Positions 17,623 to 26,828 of a stretch of DNA of 64,000 nucleotides are shown piece after piece. The notes under the pieces are model-generated. The model made no database searches and was not told the DNA's origin. It saw only the letters and a program-made list of their open reading frames with translations. Every line of letters begins with the position of its first letter. The stretch's first letter is position 1. Made by a program: the position numbers and the translations under genes. The stretch lies in the NCBI RefSeq assembly GCF_009812055.1, contig NZ_WQNH01000022.1:31351-95350 (forward strand). Direction: 5' to 3'. The DNA is from Chelativorans xinjiangensis (GTDB lineage Bacteria; Pseudomonadota; Alphaproteobacteria; Rhizobiales; Rhizobiaceae).

Positions 17623-18939
17623 CTACATCTCGCACTCTTCGTTGACCGGCCACGGCGCGTTGGCCGCGGCATAGGCTTCGGCCTCCTGCTTTTCCAGCGG
17701 CTCGATGGCTTCGCGGTCCGGCGTGATGAGGTCGGAGACCTTGACGAACTTCTCACCGTCCCACTCCAGCATCCAGGCACCGCCATGACCGGTGTGGTCG
17801 GCGCAAGAGGTCTTGAAGGGCACCAGCATGCCGGTGGCGCCCAGTTCTTCGAGGCGGGCCTCGTCCATATTGAGGTTCTCCAGGCCCCAGCGTACTTGCT
17901 CGGCGTCCGGCGCCTGCGTGTCGAACTCCTCCTGCGCGGCACGGATGGCCTCGACCAGCATGGCGGAGATCATCAGGCCGCGCTGGTAGAACACCGAGTC
18001 AAGCTCGCTCTCGTTCTCGATCAGCGACTTGCCGGGCTCCACCACATACTGCCTGATGTCCTGGACGAGCTGGGAGTCGGGCACAGGCACACTCCAAGAG
18101 ATGGAGCGGTAGCCCTTGCCCTCTTCGCCGATCAGCTTCAGGTCGCCATCGTGGCCGGACCACCAGATGCCGATGAACTGATCCATCGGATAGCGGGTCT
18201 TGGCCGCTTCCGTGACAGCGCCGGCATTCATCGCGCCCCAGCCCCACATGAGCACGAAATCCGGCCGCTCGCGGCGGATCTGCAGCCACTGCGCCGACTG
18301 ATTCTGCATCTCGGTGAGGCCGACCGGGATGGGCAGGAGCGTGAAGCCGTGCTGCTCGGCCAATGCTTGAAGTAGCGGGATCGGCTCCTTGCCGTATGGA
18401 TGGTCGAGATGCAGGAGCGCGATCTTCTTGCCGTTGAGATTGTCCAGATCGCCTTCGGATATGTGCTTGAGGATCATGGACGCACCGTCCCAGTAGGAGG
18501 ACGGCGGGTTGAAGGCCCACTGGAACACCTTGCCGTCGGCCATGGGCGAAAAGCCGTAGCCGGGGGCGAGGATGGGGATTTCGTCGACATTGGACTTCGG
18601 CAGCACCTGCAGGGTGATGCCGGTGGACCAGGGTTGTGTGACGACGGCATTCTCCTTGGTCCTCTCGTAGCACTCCACCCCCTTCTCGGTGTTGTAGCCG
18701 GTCTCGCACTCGTCATAGGTGAGCTCGACGCCGTTGAGCCCGCCGTCGCGTTCGTTGAGCAAGGTGATGTAGTCGCGCTGGCCGTTCATCAGCGGCGTGC
18801 CCGTGGCCGCGAAGGGCCCGGTACGGTACGACAGGTTGGGGATATAGATCGAATCCTCCTGCGCGCTTGCAGGCAGGGCAAGGGCGACGCCCGCGGCGAG
18901 CGCCGCCGACAAGGCTGCAGTCTTCATCATTTTCTTCAT
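17623..18939 (-). CDS. Branched-chain-type ABC transporter substrate-binding protein
   Basis: A 438-residue periplasmic protein with Sec signal (cleaved after ALPASA-Q near 26). The mature part follows the Peripla_BP_6 plan: IYIPNLSYRTGPFAATGTP, the GVELTYDECETGYN strand, IALLHLDHPYGKE hinge and a C-terminal KVSDLITPDREAI region. It is longer than leucine-binding proteins and lacks the exact amino-acid motif. Together with the acyl-CoA synthetase gene in the operon this points to a carboxylic-acid ligand (inference). Confidence 0.88.
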   Translation of the reverse strand: MKKMMKTAALSAALAAGVALALPASAQEDSIYIPNLSYRTGPFAATGTPLMNGQRDYITLLNERDGGLNGVELTYDECETGYNTEKGVECYERTKENAVVTQPWSTGITLQVLPKSNVDEIPILAPGYGFSPMADGKVFQWAFNPPSSYWDGASMILKHISEGDLDNLNGKKIALLHLDHPYGKEPIPLLQALAEQHGFTLLPIPVGLTEMQNQSAQWLQIRRERPDFVLMWGWGAMNAGAVTEAAKTRYPMDQFIGIWWSGHDGDLKLIGEEGKGYRSISWSVPVPDSQLVQDIRQYVVEPGKSLIENESELDSVFYQRGLMISAMLVEAIRAAQEEFDTQAPDAEQVRWGLENLNMDEARLEELGATGMLVPFKTSCADHTGHGGAWMLEWDGEKFVKVSDLITPDREAIEPLEKQEAEAYAAANAPWPVNEECEM

Positions 18940-19009
18940 TTCGTCTCCTCCACTTGTTCGTTCTTCCGCTGTGGAAAGGGCGAACCGGCCCTTTGGTATT
19001 ATGGCCTCC

Positions 19010-20086
19010 TCAGTGTGGGAACGGCCATAGTATCAGCTTCTCCCTGATGACCGCCCAGAACCGCGCCAGCCCGTGCGGCTCGACGATCAGGAAAGTGATG
19101 ATGAGCACGCCGATGATCATCACATTAAGATGCTCCACCGTCGCCGACGCCAGCGGCAAGCCGAGCATGGCCGGGACGGCGCTGATGATGACCGGCAGCG
19201 CGACGATGAGGATGGCGCCCAGATAGTTGCCGAGGATCGAGCCCAGCCCGCCGATAATGGCGATGAACAGCACGCGGAACGACAACGGGATGTCGAACAG
19301 GTTGGCCTCCGCCGCGCCGCGCCACAGGAAGACGAAGAGCGCGCCGGAAACGCCGACGATGTAGGACGACACGAAAAAGGCCGTGAGCTTCGCGCGCATC
19401 AGGTTGATGCCGACGAGCTCGGCTGCGATATCCATGTCCCGCACCGCCTTCCACATGCGCCCGATGCGCCCGCGCGTGATGTTGATGGCGAAGAAGGTGA
19501 CGACGCAGACAATGGCGAGCACGAAGTAGTACTGGGTGATGGCAGCCGCGCGCGGGCCGGCAACGGTGATGCCGAACATGCTGATATTGGGCACGTGGAT
19601 GGCGCCGGAGGCGCTGTAGTTGTAGAGCCAGTCCCATTTCTGGAACAGCCAGACGAGAAAGAACTGGGCGGCCAGCGTGGCGATGGCGAGGTAGAAGCCC
19701 TTGATCCTCAGCGAGGGCAGGCCGAAGAGGGCGCCGACGCCGGCGGAGAAGAAGCCCGACAGCGCGATGGCGACAACGATGTTCATCTCCGGGAAGAGGG
19801 TGATGAGCTTATAGCAGGCATACGCGCCGACGCCCATGAAGGCGCCGGTGCCGAGCGAGAGCTGGCCCGCATAGCCTGTGAGGATGTTGAGGCCGAGAGC
19901 CGCGAGCGCGTAGATAAGCACCGGGATGAGCAGCGCCCGGAAGGCAAACTCGCTCGCCGTCAGCGGGAAGACGACGAAGGCGAGGATAAGGACGACGCCC
20001 AAAAGGATGGCATCCTGGCGCACGGGGAAGAGCGCGTGGTCTGCCGCGTAGCTGGTCTTGAACTGGCCGGCGGTGCGATAGAGCAT
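19010..20086 (-). CDS. livM: ABC transporter permease, LivM type
   Basis: A 358-residue permease with about nine hydrophobic helices and the BPD_transp_2 signature: LNILTGYAGQLSLGTGAFMGVGAY near the N-terminal third and RMWKAVRDMDIAAELVGINLMRAKL (EAA-like cytosolic loop) in the second half. It partners with LivH in the membrane. Confidence 0.93.
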   Translation of the reverse strand: MLYRTAGQFKTSYAADHALFPVRQDAILLGVVLILAFVVFPLTASEFAFRALLIPVLIYALAALGLNILTGYAGQLSLGTGAFMGVGAYACYKLITLFPEMNIVVAIALSGFFSAGVGALFGLPSLRIKGFYLAIATLAAQFFLVWLFQKWDWLYNYSASGAIHVPNISMFGITVAGPRAAAITQYYFVLAIVCVVTFFAINITRGRIGRMWKAVRDMDIAAELVGINLMRAKLTAFFVSSYIVGVSGALFVFLWRGAAEANLFDIPLSFRVLFIAIIGGLGSILGNYLGAILIVALPVIISAVPAMLGLPLASATVEHLNVMIIGVLIITFLIVEPHGLARFWAVIREKLILWPFPH

Positions 20087-20150
20087 GGGCTAACCTCTCC
20101 CGTCGAGCGCGGTGCCACAGGGGCTCGTTGCGGCAACACTCGACATCCCC

Positions 20151-21110
20151 TCACACCCTCTCGATAATGCGCTCGCCGAACAGCCCCTGCGGCCGGAACA
20201 GGAGCACGATCAGCGCCACCACGTAGGCGAACCAGGCTTCCGTGTTGCCGCCCATGAGCGGCTGGCCCCAGTAGACCTCGAACAGCTTTTCCAGAATGCC
20301 GATGGCGAGGCCGCCGATGATGGCGCCCATGACGCTTTCCAGACCTCCCAGCATGAGCACGGGCAGCGCCTTGTAGGCGATGACCTCGAGCGCGAAGGAG
20401 ACGCCGGCCCGCGCCCCCCAGGCAATGCCGGTGGCAAGCGCGATGACGCCGGCGATGAACCAGACCACCACCCAGATGGTGGACAGCGAGATGCCGACCG
20501 AAAGCGCTGCCTGATGGTCGTCGCCGAGCGCCCGGATGGCGCGGCCGGTCTTCGTCCTGTTGAGGAAGAGAAGGAGGGCGGCGACCAGGAGCACCGCACC
20601 GATGACGGAGGTGAGGTCCTTCTGCTCGATGGAGACGAAGCCGCCGAAGAGATCCAGTGTGATACTGTCGGTGGGGATCATCAGCTCGCGCGTGATCATC
20701 ACCTTGTTTTCGCCGCCGAAGATGATTTCGCCGAAGCCGATGAGGAACAGCGTGATGCCGATGGTGGCCATGAACAGGATGATGTCGGGCTGGTTGACCA
20801 ACGGGCGCAGAACGGCGCGCTCGATGGTGACCGCCAGCACGAGCATGACGAGGAGCGTGAGCGGCAGGGCGAGAAGCGCCGGCACGCCCTTCTCGGTGAG
20901 GCCTACCAGCGTGAGAGCCGCAAAGACGACCATGATGCCTTGCGCGAAGTTGAAGATGCGCGAGGACTTGTAGATGAGCACGAACCCAAGCGCGATGAGC
21001 GCGTAGAGCACACCGCCGACGAGGCCCTCCCACACGACCTGGAGCAGGAAATCCGGCGCAGCCGCCATGTCGGCGAAGGGCTGGACGAAGATGGCGTTCA
21101 GAAAATCCAT
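20151..21110 (-). CDS. livH: ABC transporter permease, LivH type
   Basis: A 319-residue permease. LVGGVLYALIALGFVLIYKSSRIFNFAQG near residue 35 is the LivH signature, and GRAIRALGDDHQAALSVGI is the cytosolic coupling loop. It lies 64 bases upstream of livM and 31 bases downstream of a small membrane-protein gene. Confidence 0.93.
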   Translation of the reverse strand: MDFLNAIFVQPFADMAAAPDFLLQVVWEGLVGGVLYALIALGFVLIYKSSRIFNFAQGIMVVFAALTLVGLTEKGVPALLALPLTLLVMLVLAVTIERAVLRPLVNQPDIILFMATIGITLFLIGFGEIIFGGENKVMITRELMIPTDSITLDLFGGFVSIEQKDLTSVIGAVLLVAALLLFLNRTKTGRAIRALGDDHQAALSVGISLSTIWVVVWFIAGVIALATGIAWGARAGVSFALEVIAYKALPVLMLGGLESVMGAIIGGLAIGILEKLFEVYWGQPLMGGNTEAWFAYVVALIVLLFRPQGLFGERIIERV

Positions 21111-21141
21111 GGCCCGGCTCCCTGTCCCGACATCCGGCCGC

Positions 21142-21288
21142 TCACCCCATCAGCCCCGGAAACAGCCCGATGAGGCCGATGATGATGAGGTAGAAGGCGA
21201 CGATGTAGTTCAAAAGCCGCGGCATGATCAGGATGAGGATGCCGGCTATCAGCGAGACCAGCGGCGTAAGGGCGAGATCGTACATCAT
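21142..21288 (-). CDS. DUF3096-like small membrane protein
   Basis: A 48-residue protein starting MMYDLALTPLVSLIAGILIL, with two hydrophobic stretches separated by MPRLLNY, and ending IIGLIGLFPGLMG. This matches DUF3096 proteins. AGGAAGG directly upstream supports the ATG. The gene is set between livG (10 bases) and livH (31 bases) on the same strand, so it is translated as part of the transporter operon. A role as a small accessory subunit of the permease is inference; DUF3096 genes also occur elsewhere. Confidence 0.75.
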   Translation of the reverse strand: MMYDLALTPLVSLIAGILILIMPRLLNYIVAFYLIIIGLIGLFPGLMG

Positions 21289-21298
21289 TCTTCCTTCC

Positions 21299-22123
21299 TC
21301 AATGGGGCACGCCCAGATAGGCGTCGATGACCCCCTGGTCATTCTTCACCGCATCCGGCGTACCGTCAGCAATTTTCTTTCCGTAATCCAGAACCGCCAC
21401 CCGGTCCGACAGGTCCATCACCACGCCCATGTCGTGCTCGATAAGGGCGATGGTGGTACCGCGCTGCTGGTTCACGTCGATGATGAACCGGCTCATGTCT
21501 TCCTTTTCCTCGAGGTTCATGCCGGCCATCGGCTCGTCGAGAAGAAGCAGGCTCGGCTCCATGGCGAGCGCCCGGCCGAGCTCCACACGCTTTTGCAGGC
21601 CGTAGGGCAATTTGCCCACCGGCGTGTGGCGGATGTGCTGGATCTCCAGGAAGTCGATGATCTCCTCGACCGTCTCGCGGTGGACGATCTCTTCCCTGAG
21701 CGCAGGGCCGTGCCACAGCATCTGCCAGCCGATATGCCGCTTCATCATCACCGAGCGGCCGGCCATGATGTTGTCGAGCGTCGACATGCCCTTGAACAGC
21801 GCCACGTTCTGGAAGGTGCGGGCGATCCCCTGCCCCACCGCATGATGCGGCTTCATGGCGCGCCGCTCGCGCCCGCGGAAGACGATCGAGCCGTGCTGCG
21901 GCGTATAGAAGCCGTTGACGACGTTGAGCATCGACGTTTTGCCGGCGCCATTGGGCCCGATGATGGCCCGGATCTCACCCTTCAGGATGTTCAGTGAGAT
22001 GTCCGTGAGCGCCTTCACGCCGCCGAAGGCGAGCGAGATGTTCTTGGCCTCCAGGAGCACGTCGCCCCTGGCGATACCGTCGTCGGGCGCCGTCAGCATC
22101 ACGTGGTCGGGCCGCTCGTTCAT
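21299..22123 (-). CDS. livG: ABC transporter ATP-binding protein, LivG type
   Basis: A 274-residue ATPase: Walker A GPNGAGKTSM, signature region LPYGLQKRVELGRAL, Walker B LLLLDEPMAGMN, switch IEHDMGVVMDLSDRVAVLDYG. The long insertion after Walker A and the C-terminal DQGVIDAYLG are LivG features. Its RBS GGGGAGG and start context (ATGAAC-AG-GGCC) are echoed at the 3' end of the acyl-CoA synthetase gene 800 bases away, implying that the two genes once overlapped and were separated by the hicAB insertion. Confidence 0.93.
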   Translation of the reverse strand: MNERPDHVMLTAPDDGIARGDVLLEAKNISLAFGGVKALTDISLNILKGEIRAIIGPNGAGKTSMLNVVNGFYTPQHGSIVFRGRERRAMKPHHAVGQGIARTFQNVALFKGMSTLDNIMAGRSVMMKRHIGWQMLWHGPALREEIVHRETVEEIIDFLEIQHIRHTPVGKLPYGLQKRVELGRALAMEPSLLLLDEPMAGMNLEEKEDMSRFIIDVNQQRGTTIALIEHDMGVVMDLSDRVAVLDYGKKIADGTPDAVKNDQGVIDAYLGVPH

Positions 22124-22174
22124 TGCAGGGCCTCCCCATGCTGAGAACGCCTTTCTTGCCGGTATAGATTACAC

Positions 22175-22203
22175 TTGCTTGCCTCGCAAAAATGCGAGAT
22201 ATT
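22175..22203 (+). promoter_or_regulatory. Promoter and candidate operator of the hicAB module
   Basis: TTGCTT and GATATT lie 17 bases apart, 25 bases before the hicA start. The spacer holds a perfect inverted repeat CTCGCA-AAAA-TGCGAG (22183-22198), a likely site for HicB, whose C-terminal domain is a DNA binder. Confidence 0.55.
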
Positions 22204-22227
22204 CATCCTCGAATGGGGGACGGGCGG

Positions 22228-22422
22228 ATGAAGCGGGAGGCGCTGATCCGGGAGCTTCGAAGGCTGGCCAGAAGATCTGGCAAGCGCTTTGAGGTGATCT
22301 CTGGTCACGGCAAGGGATCCCACTGTCGGGTCTATTTCGGCGATCGCTAGACCACGGTAAAGGCGGGAGAACTGAGGCCGGGTTACGTAACGCTCATCAG
22401 GAAACAGTTGGGAATCGAATAA
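22228..22422 (+). pseudogene. hicA: HicA-like toxin gene interrupted by an in-frame TAG
   Basis: Read through the stop, the frame gives MKREALIRELRRLARRSGK, then a GHGKGSHCRVYFGDR core with the catalytic His of HicA mRNA interferases, stop at codon 41 (22348-22350), then TTVKAGELRPGYVTLIRKQLG, the standard HicA C-terminus. Both halves are in one frame, so a single base change explains the loss. The 40-residue product lacks the last strand and helix and should be inactive unless the stop is suppressed. GGACGGGCGG precedes the start. The intact antitoxin gene follows 39 bases later. Confidence 0.8.
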
Positions 22423-22461
22423 CGTCGCTCCATGTCGGCGGGAAAGCGGAAGGAGACGAGC

Positions 22462-22893
22462 ATGGACTATATCTACGCCGCCGAGTTTCAGGCGGACCCG
22501 GACGATGGCTACATCGTGACCTTTCCGGATGTGCCGGAAGCGATCACTCAAGGCGACAACCTCGCCGACGCGCGTGCCAGCGCAGTAGACGCTCTCGGCA
22601 TGGCACTGCGCGGCTACCTGGCCAAAGGTCTGCCTTTGCCTGCCCCGGCGGCAAGCGGAAAAGGCCTTCATGCGATACCGGTTGACGCAAGGACGGCGCT
22701 CAAGCTTGCCGTCATTGAGGCATTCAATGCGGCAGGCATCTCGAAGGTTGAGTTCGCCCGTCGCCTGGGCAAACCGGAGACCGAGCCGTATCGCATTCTT
22801 GACCCGGACCACCCGACCAAGCTTCCCTTGCTTGAGACGGCGCTGACCGCGCTCGGCAAGGAGATCGTGATTTCCGTCCGCAACGCGGCCTGA
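22462..22893 (+). CDS. hicB: HicB-family antitoxin
   Basis: A 143-residue protein. The N-terminal domain MDYIYAAEFQADPDDGYIVTFPDVPEAI..., with GDNLADARASAVDAL, is the partial RNase-H-fold HicB domain. The C-terminal 65 residues carry a helix-turn-helix (KVEFARRLGKPETEPYRILDP). AGGAGACGAG precedes the ATG. As its toxin is truncated, the protein may persist as a stand-alone regulator. Confidence 0.88.
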   Translation: MDYIYAAEFQADPDDGYIVTFPDVPEAITQGDNLADARASAVDALGMALRGYLAKGLPLPAPAASGKGLHAIPVDARTALKLAVIEAFNAAGISKVEFARRLGKPETEPYRILDPDHPTKLPLLETALTALGKEIVISVRNAA

Positions 22894-22937
22894 GACCACG
22901 GGAAGCGGGACGACGCGATAAAGGGTCGGCCCCTGGT

Positions 22938-24941
22938 TCATTCCGCCGCCTCCCGCACGGTTTCCGCCGCCGCCGGGAACACCTCGGCGTCGGCGATGCG
23001 CACCGTGGCGCGCAGCACGCCCTTGCGGCCGTCCTCGTAGGTGACCTCCGTCTCCACATATTTCTCCGTCGAGCCGTCGTAGAGCGCCTCGATCAATTCG
23101 CCGTAGCGCTCGGCGATATAGCTGCGGCGTACCTTCTGCGTGCGCGTCAATTCGCCGTCGTCGGCGTCGAGTTCCTTGTGGAGGACGAGGAAGCGGCGAA
23201 TCTGGGAGGCGGCCATCAGCGGCTCTGCGGCAAGGCGCCGGTTGGCCTCCGCCACGTGAGCGGCGATGATCCGGTAGACGCGGTCGTGGCCGGCAAGCTC
23301 CTGATAGGAGGCGTAGGCGATATTGTTGCGCTCGGCCCAGCTTCCGACGGCGGCGAGGTCGATGTTGATGAAGGCGGCGCAGAAGTCGCGCCCGTGGCCG
23401 AAGGCGACCGCCTCCTTGATGTCGGGGAAGAACTTCAGCGCATTCTCGATGTATTTCGGCGCGAACAGGGCGCCGGAGGCGAATTTGCCGACATCCTTGG
23501 CGCGGTCGATGATTTTCAACTGCCCGTCGCGGTCGAAGAAGCCTGCGTCACCCGTATGCACCCAGCCGTCCGCCGTCTTGGTATCGCGCGTCGCCTCCTC
23601 GTTCTTGTAGTAGCCCATGAAGACGCCGGGCGAGCGGTAGAGCACCTCGCCGTTCTCGTCGACCCTGATCTCCACCTCCGGCGAGGGGAGCCCCACCGTA
23701 TCCGGCCGGATCCTACCGTCCGGTTGGGCGGTGATGTAGACCGTGGCTTCCGTCTGGCCATAGAGCTGCTTCAGGTTGAGGCCGATCGAGCGGTAGAAGC
23801 TGAAGAGTTCCGGGCCGATCGCCTCGCCCGCCGTGTAGCCGACACGCATCCGCGAAAGCCCCAGCCGATTCTTGAGTGGCCCGTAGACGAGGAACTCGCC
23901 CAGCGCGTATTTGGTGCGGTCCCAAAGGCCGACGGTCTCGCCGTTCAGGAGCGGCTCGCCAACCTCACGCGCATGCGCCAGGAAGTGGTCGAACATCCAC
24001 TTCTTCGCCCGTCCGGCATCCTCCATGCGCACCATGATCGCCGTCAACAGGGTTTCGAAGACGCGCGGCGGAGCGAAGAAATAGGTCGGCGCGATCTCGC
24101 GGCGATCCTCGTTCACCGTCTCCGCGCTTTCCGGGCAGGCGACCGAGAAGCCGGCCGTATAGGACTGGGCGTAGGAGAAGAGATGGTCGCCCACCCAGGC
24201 GAGCGGCAGGTAGGCGATGATGCTCTCGTTCTCGGTGAGGTTGTCGAAGGCGTTGCCGTTGAGCGCCGAGCGCACGAGATTGTCGTTCGACAGCATCACC
24301 CCCTTGGGCCGGCCGGTGGTGCCGGAGGTGTAGAGCATGACGGCAAGGTCAGCCCCTCTCCCCTTCTCCACCTCGGAAAGCCAGAGTGCCGCCGCGCCGG
24401 GCTCCTGCGAAAGGCGTTTCAGCCCGGCCTCGCAAAGGCTTGAATAGGCATGCAGATGCGTGTGGTCGTAGTCGCCCAGGCCCCGCGGCTCGTCATAGAC
24501 GATTTCCTTCAGGTGCGGCGCCTTCTCGGCGATGGACAGCAGTTTGTCCACCTGCTCCTGGTCCTCGACGACGGCGTATTTCACCTCCGCATGGTCGAGC
24601 ACATAGGCCATCTCCTCGGCCACCGAATCCGCGTAGACCGGCACCGGCACCGCGCCGAGCGACTGGGCCGCGGCGAAGGTCCAGTAGAGCCGGGGACGAT
24701 TGGCGCCGACGACGGCGATCTTGTCGCCGCGCTTGAGCCCGGCCGTCTGCAGCCCGAGGGCAAAGGTACGCACCTCCTCGAGCTGTTCTTCCCAGGTCCA
24801 GCTCTGCCAGATGCCGTAGTCCTTGTGCCGCATGGCCGGGCGGCCGCGAAAGCGCTCGGCGTTCAGCAGCAGGAATTTGGCAAACGTGTCGGGCGAAGGA
24901 TGCGCCTGCGCCAAACCATTCTCCTCCCATCGCGGCATCAC
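22938..24941 (-). CDS. AMP-dependent (long-chain) acyl-CoA synthetase
   Basis: A 667-residue adenylate-forming enzyme of the FadD15/long-chain type. AMP motif YTSGTTGRPKG lies near residue 207, LPLAWVGDHLF and YGQTEATVYI in the middle, TGDAGFFDRDGQLKIIDRAKD near 470, and a C-terminal lid with LTRTQKVRRSYI. It is the first gene of the transporter operon, and similar synthetases sit beside HAAT-type transporters in many Proteobacteria. The likely role is activating the imported acid to its CoA ester; the acid is unknown. Confidence 0.9.
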   Translation of the reverse strand: MMPRWEENGLAQAHPSPDTFAKFLLLNAERFRGRPAMRHKDYGIWQSWTWEEQLEEVRTFALGLQTAGLKRGDKIAVVGANRPRLYWTFAAAQSLGAVPVPVYADSVAEEMAYVLDHAEVKYAVVEDQEQVDKLLSIAEKAPHLKEIVYDEPRGLGDYDHTHLHAYSSLCEAGLKRLSQEPGAAALWLSEVEKGRGADLAVMLYTSGTTGRPKGVMLSNDNLVRSALNGNAFDNLTENESIIAYLPLAWVGDHLFSYAQSYTAGFSVACPESAETVNEDRREIAPTYFFAPPRVFETLLTAIMVRMEDAGRAKKWMFDHFLAHAREVGEPLLNGETVGLWDRTKYALGEFLVYGPLKNRLGLSRMRVGYTAGEAIGPELFSFYRSIGLNLKQLYGQTEATVYITAQPDGRIRPDTVGLPSPEVEIRVDENGEVLYRSPGVFMGYYKNEEATRDTKTADGWVHTGDAGFFDRDGQLKIIDRAKDVGKFASGALFAPKYIENALKFFPDIKEAVAFGHGRDFCAAFINIDLAAVGSWAERNNIAYASYQELAGHDRVYRIIAAHVAEANRRLAAEPLMAASQIRRFLVLHKELDADDGELTRTQKVRRSYIAERYGELIEALYDGSTEKYVETEVTYEDGRKGVLRATVRIADAEVFPAAAETVREAAE

Positions 24942-25144
24942 GTGCCACTTCTCCCGCCGCCTCCCCGCGACGGATTGTTATGGTGGGGAGGGTTCCACGA
25001 AAAGCAAGGCGGATCAACAAGACGCTTGACAGACAAGGCGGCCATTTGCCTTTATTCTGAAGCTGTTGTGTGCGCTTTGCGCGTGTCGGCGCTTTGATAT
25101 CCGCCGCCAATTCGGACAGCGGTCACCGATACAGCCCTCACCGA

Positions 25145-25819
25145 TCAAGCGTCGTATTGGCCGAGCGCATCCGGCTTCAGGACGGTGATGCGGCCGTGGG
25201 CGGCGCGCAGCAGGCCCTCCTCCTCCAGTTCGCGCAGTGCTTTGTTCACCACCTGGCGCGAGACGCCGGCAAGAAGCCCCAGCTCCTCCTGACTGATCTC
25301 GATCTCGTTTTCGACCGCCGGGTAGAGAACCGGGTTGAAGAACCAGGCGAGATTGCGCGCCACGCGCGCCTTGGGGTTGAGGATGCGGTCGTATTCGATG
25401 GTGGCGATGAACTGGCCCATGCGCTCGTTGAGCTGGCGCACGAGGAACCGGTTGAAGCCGGTGCTGTTCTCGTAGAGCCACATGAACGTGGCGCGCTGCA
25501 TCATGGCGAGCCTGGTATCGCGGATCGCGACGACGTCGTATTTGCGCGGCTCGTCCTTCAGCACCGAACCTTCGCCGAACCAGCTTCCCGCCGCCGCCCC
25601 GGCGAAGGTCATCGCCTTGCCGGCAGCCGAGATGGCGGAGATCTTGACGAGCCCGTCGAGAACGCCGGTCCAATAGTCGAGCCGGTCGCCCCGGTGGCAC
25701 ACATAGCCGCCCTTGGGATAGTGCCGCTCAACGAGCCCGTGCTTCGCCCGCTCCAGCTCCTCGCCGGTCAATTCGCGGGCCCACAGGGCGGAACGGACGA
25801 TCGCGTCTTTGGCACTCAT
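25145..25819 (-). CDS. Crp/Fnr family transcriptional regulator
   Basis: A 224-residue protein: N-terminal cyclic-nucleotide-binding-like barrel (GYVCHRGDRLDYWTGVLDGLVKI, and a GSWFGEGSV phosphate-loop equivalent), a dimer helix, and a C-terminal winged helix with ISQEELGLLAGVSRQVVNKALREL as recognition helix region. It has no N-terminal cysteine set for an Fe-S cluster. It lies 203 bases upstream of the synthetase/transporter operon on the same strand and may control it. Confidence 0.88.
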   Translation of the reverse strand: MSAKDAIVRSALWARELTGEELERAKHGLVERHYPKGGYVCHRGDRLDYWTGVLDGLVKISAISAAGKAMTFAGAAAGSWFGEGSVLKDEPRKYDVVAIRDTRLAMMQRATFMWLYENSTGFNRFLVRQLNERMGQFIATIEYDRILNPKARVARNLAWFFNPVLYPAVENEIEISQEELGLLAGVSRQVVNKALRELEEEGLLRAAHGRITVLKPDALGQYDA

Positions 25820-25912
25820 GGCTCAGAAAGGTTCCGGGCGCACGCACACCCGACCGCTTATGAACGCCGGCTGCTGTCATGGCAAGGCGGGAGCCTGATG
25901 TGGGCGCTGATG

Positions 25913-26683
25913 TCAGGCGGCGGCCTTCAAATACTTTGCCGTCGGCAAGATTGTCAGAGGCGCAAGCTCCCCACGCTTCGGCTGATCGAACAGCATGCGA
26001 CGTTCGCTCGCCGTAGATGCGAAAAAGGGAAACCGCTCCAGCGAAAGCTGCATGCTGACATCAGTGCGTGTTTCATAAAGAAATATCGGCATTGTAAAGG
26101 GCGGATAGAGGCGAGGCTCGCAAAGCGAAATGGAATCGAAGCTTCTGGCGTAGAAGGCGGTATGCTCCTCGCGGATCATCGAAATACAGCCGGAAGTATT
26201 AAAGTGAATGACACCGATGAAGGCCAATCGCAGTGTAATGTAGGGCAGGACGCGAAAGGACGTCGTCAAGTCCGGGTCAATCGACAGCCGGCTGGGATCT
26301 ATGAAGGACTCGCCCCGCTCCAGCCGCGGCTGCAAAATGTCTGAAAAAACCGTCATGGACGGCGCGTAGGGCATCTCCTTCGTCAGGTGATGAAGTCGTA
26401 TCGTGCTGACGAGATGATTGTTCATGAACACGCCGAACTTGTAGCAATTCGGCGCCTCATCGAGTTCATCCACCATGCGCTCGTCCGCGGATTCGGACAG
26501 CAAAAGGCCATGACGGCGAAAAGACTTGTAGCGCAGCCTGTATATTGCCTCCAAGTCCTCGCCGCCCTCGTTACGGCGGTACTCGACCTCGTCGAGTACT
26601 GCCATCGCGTTCCGGGCAAATACCGATGGCCGCGTCCCTTCGCGCCTCGGCTGATAACTCGATACCGTTTTACCCGACAACAT
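25913..26683 (-). CDS. FeeM-like N-acyl amino acid synthase / GNAT acyltransferase
   Basis: A 256-residue protein. After a 35-residue N-terminal segment comes DLEAIYRLRYKSFRRHGLL, followed by DERMVDELDEAPNCYKFGVFMNNHLVSTIRLHH, the pattern shared by FeeM and LuxI-type acyltransferases (conserved Arg near the start, D-x-FD-like acidic pair, STIRL strand). The second half has FIDPSRLSID, used for acyl-carrier contact in the family. Such enzymes condense an acyl chain from acyl-ACP with an amino-acid amine. It lies between a Crp/Fnr gene and a GGDEF-EAL gene on one strand. A Met at residue 27 is an alternative start. Product unknown. Confidence 0.75.
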   Translation of the reverse strand: MLSGKTVSSYQPRREGTRPSVFARNAMAVLDEVEYRRNEGGEDLEAIYRLRYKSFRRHGLLLSESADERMVDELDEAPNCYKFGVFMNNHLVSTIRLHHLTKEMPYAPSMTVFSDILQPRLERGESFIDPSRLSIDPDLTTSFRVLPYITLRLAFIGVIHFNTSGCISMIREEHTAFYARSFDSISLCEPRLYPPFTMPIFLYETRTDVSMQLSLERFPFFASTASERRMLFDQPKRGELAPLTILPTAKYLKAAA

Positions 26684-26828
26684 ATTCGCCCCTACTCAGG
26701 CAAAAAAGCTATCCCAGAACGATCGATAGAAGAAGGAGAAAATTGGCACCCGTTTTTTAATCAATTGTTAACCTTAACGATTCGCAAGCACGGCTCTTCG
26801 GCGTGAAATCTCCACCAGAAGGCACCGG

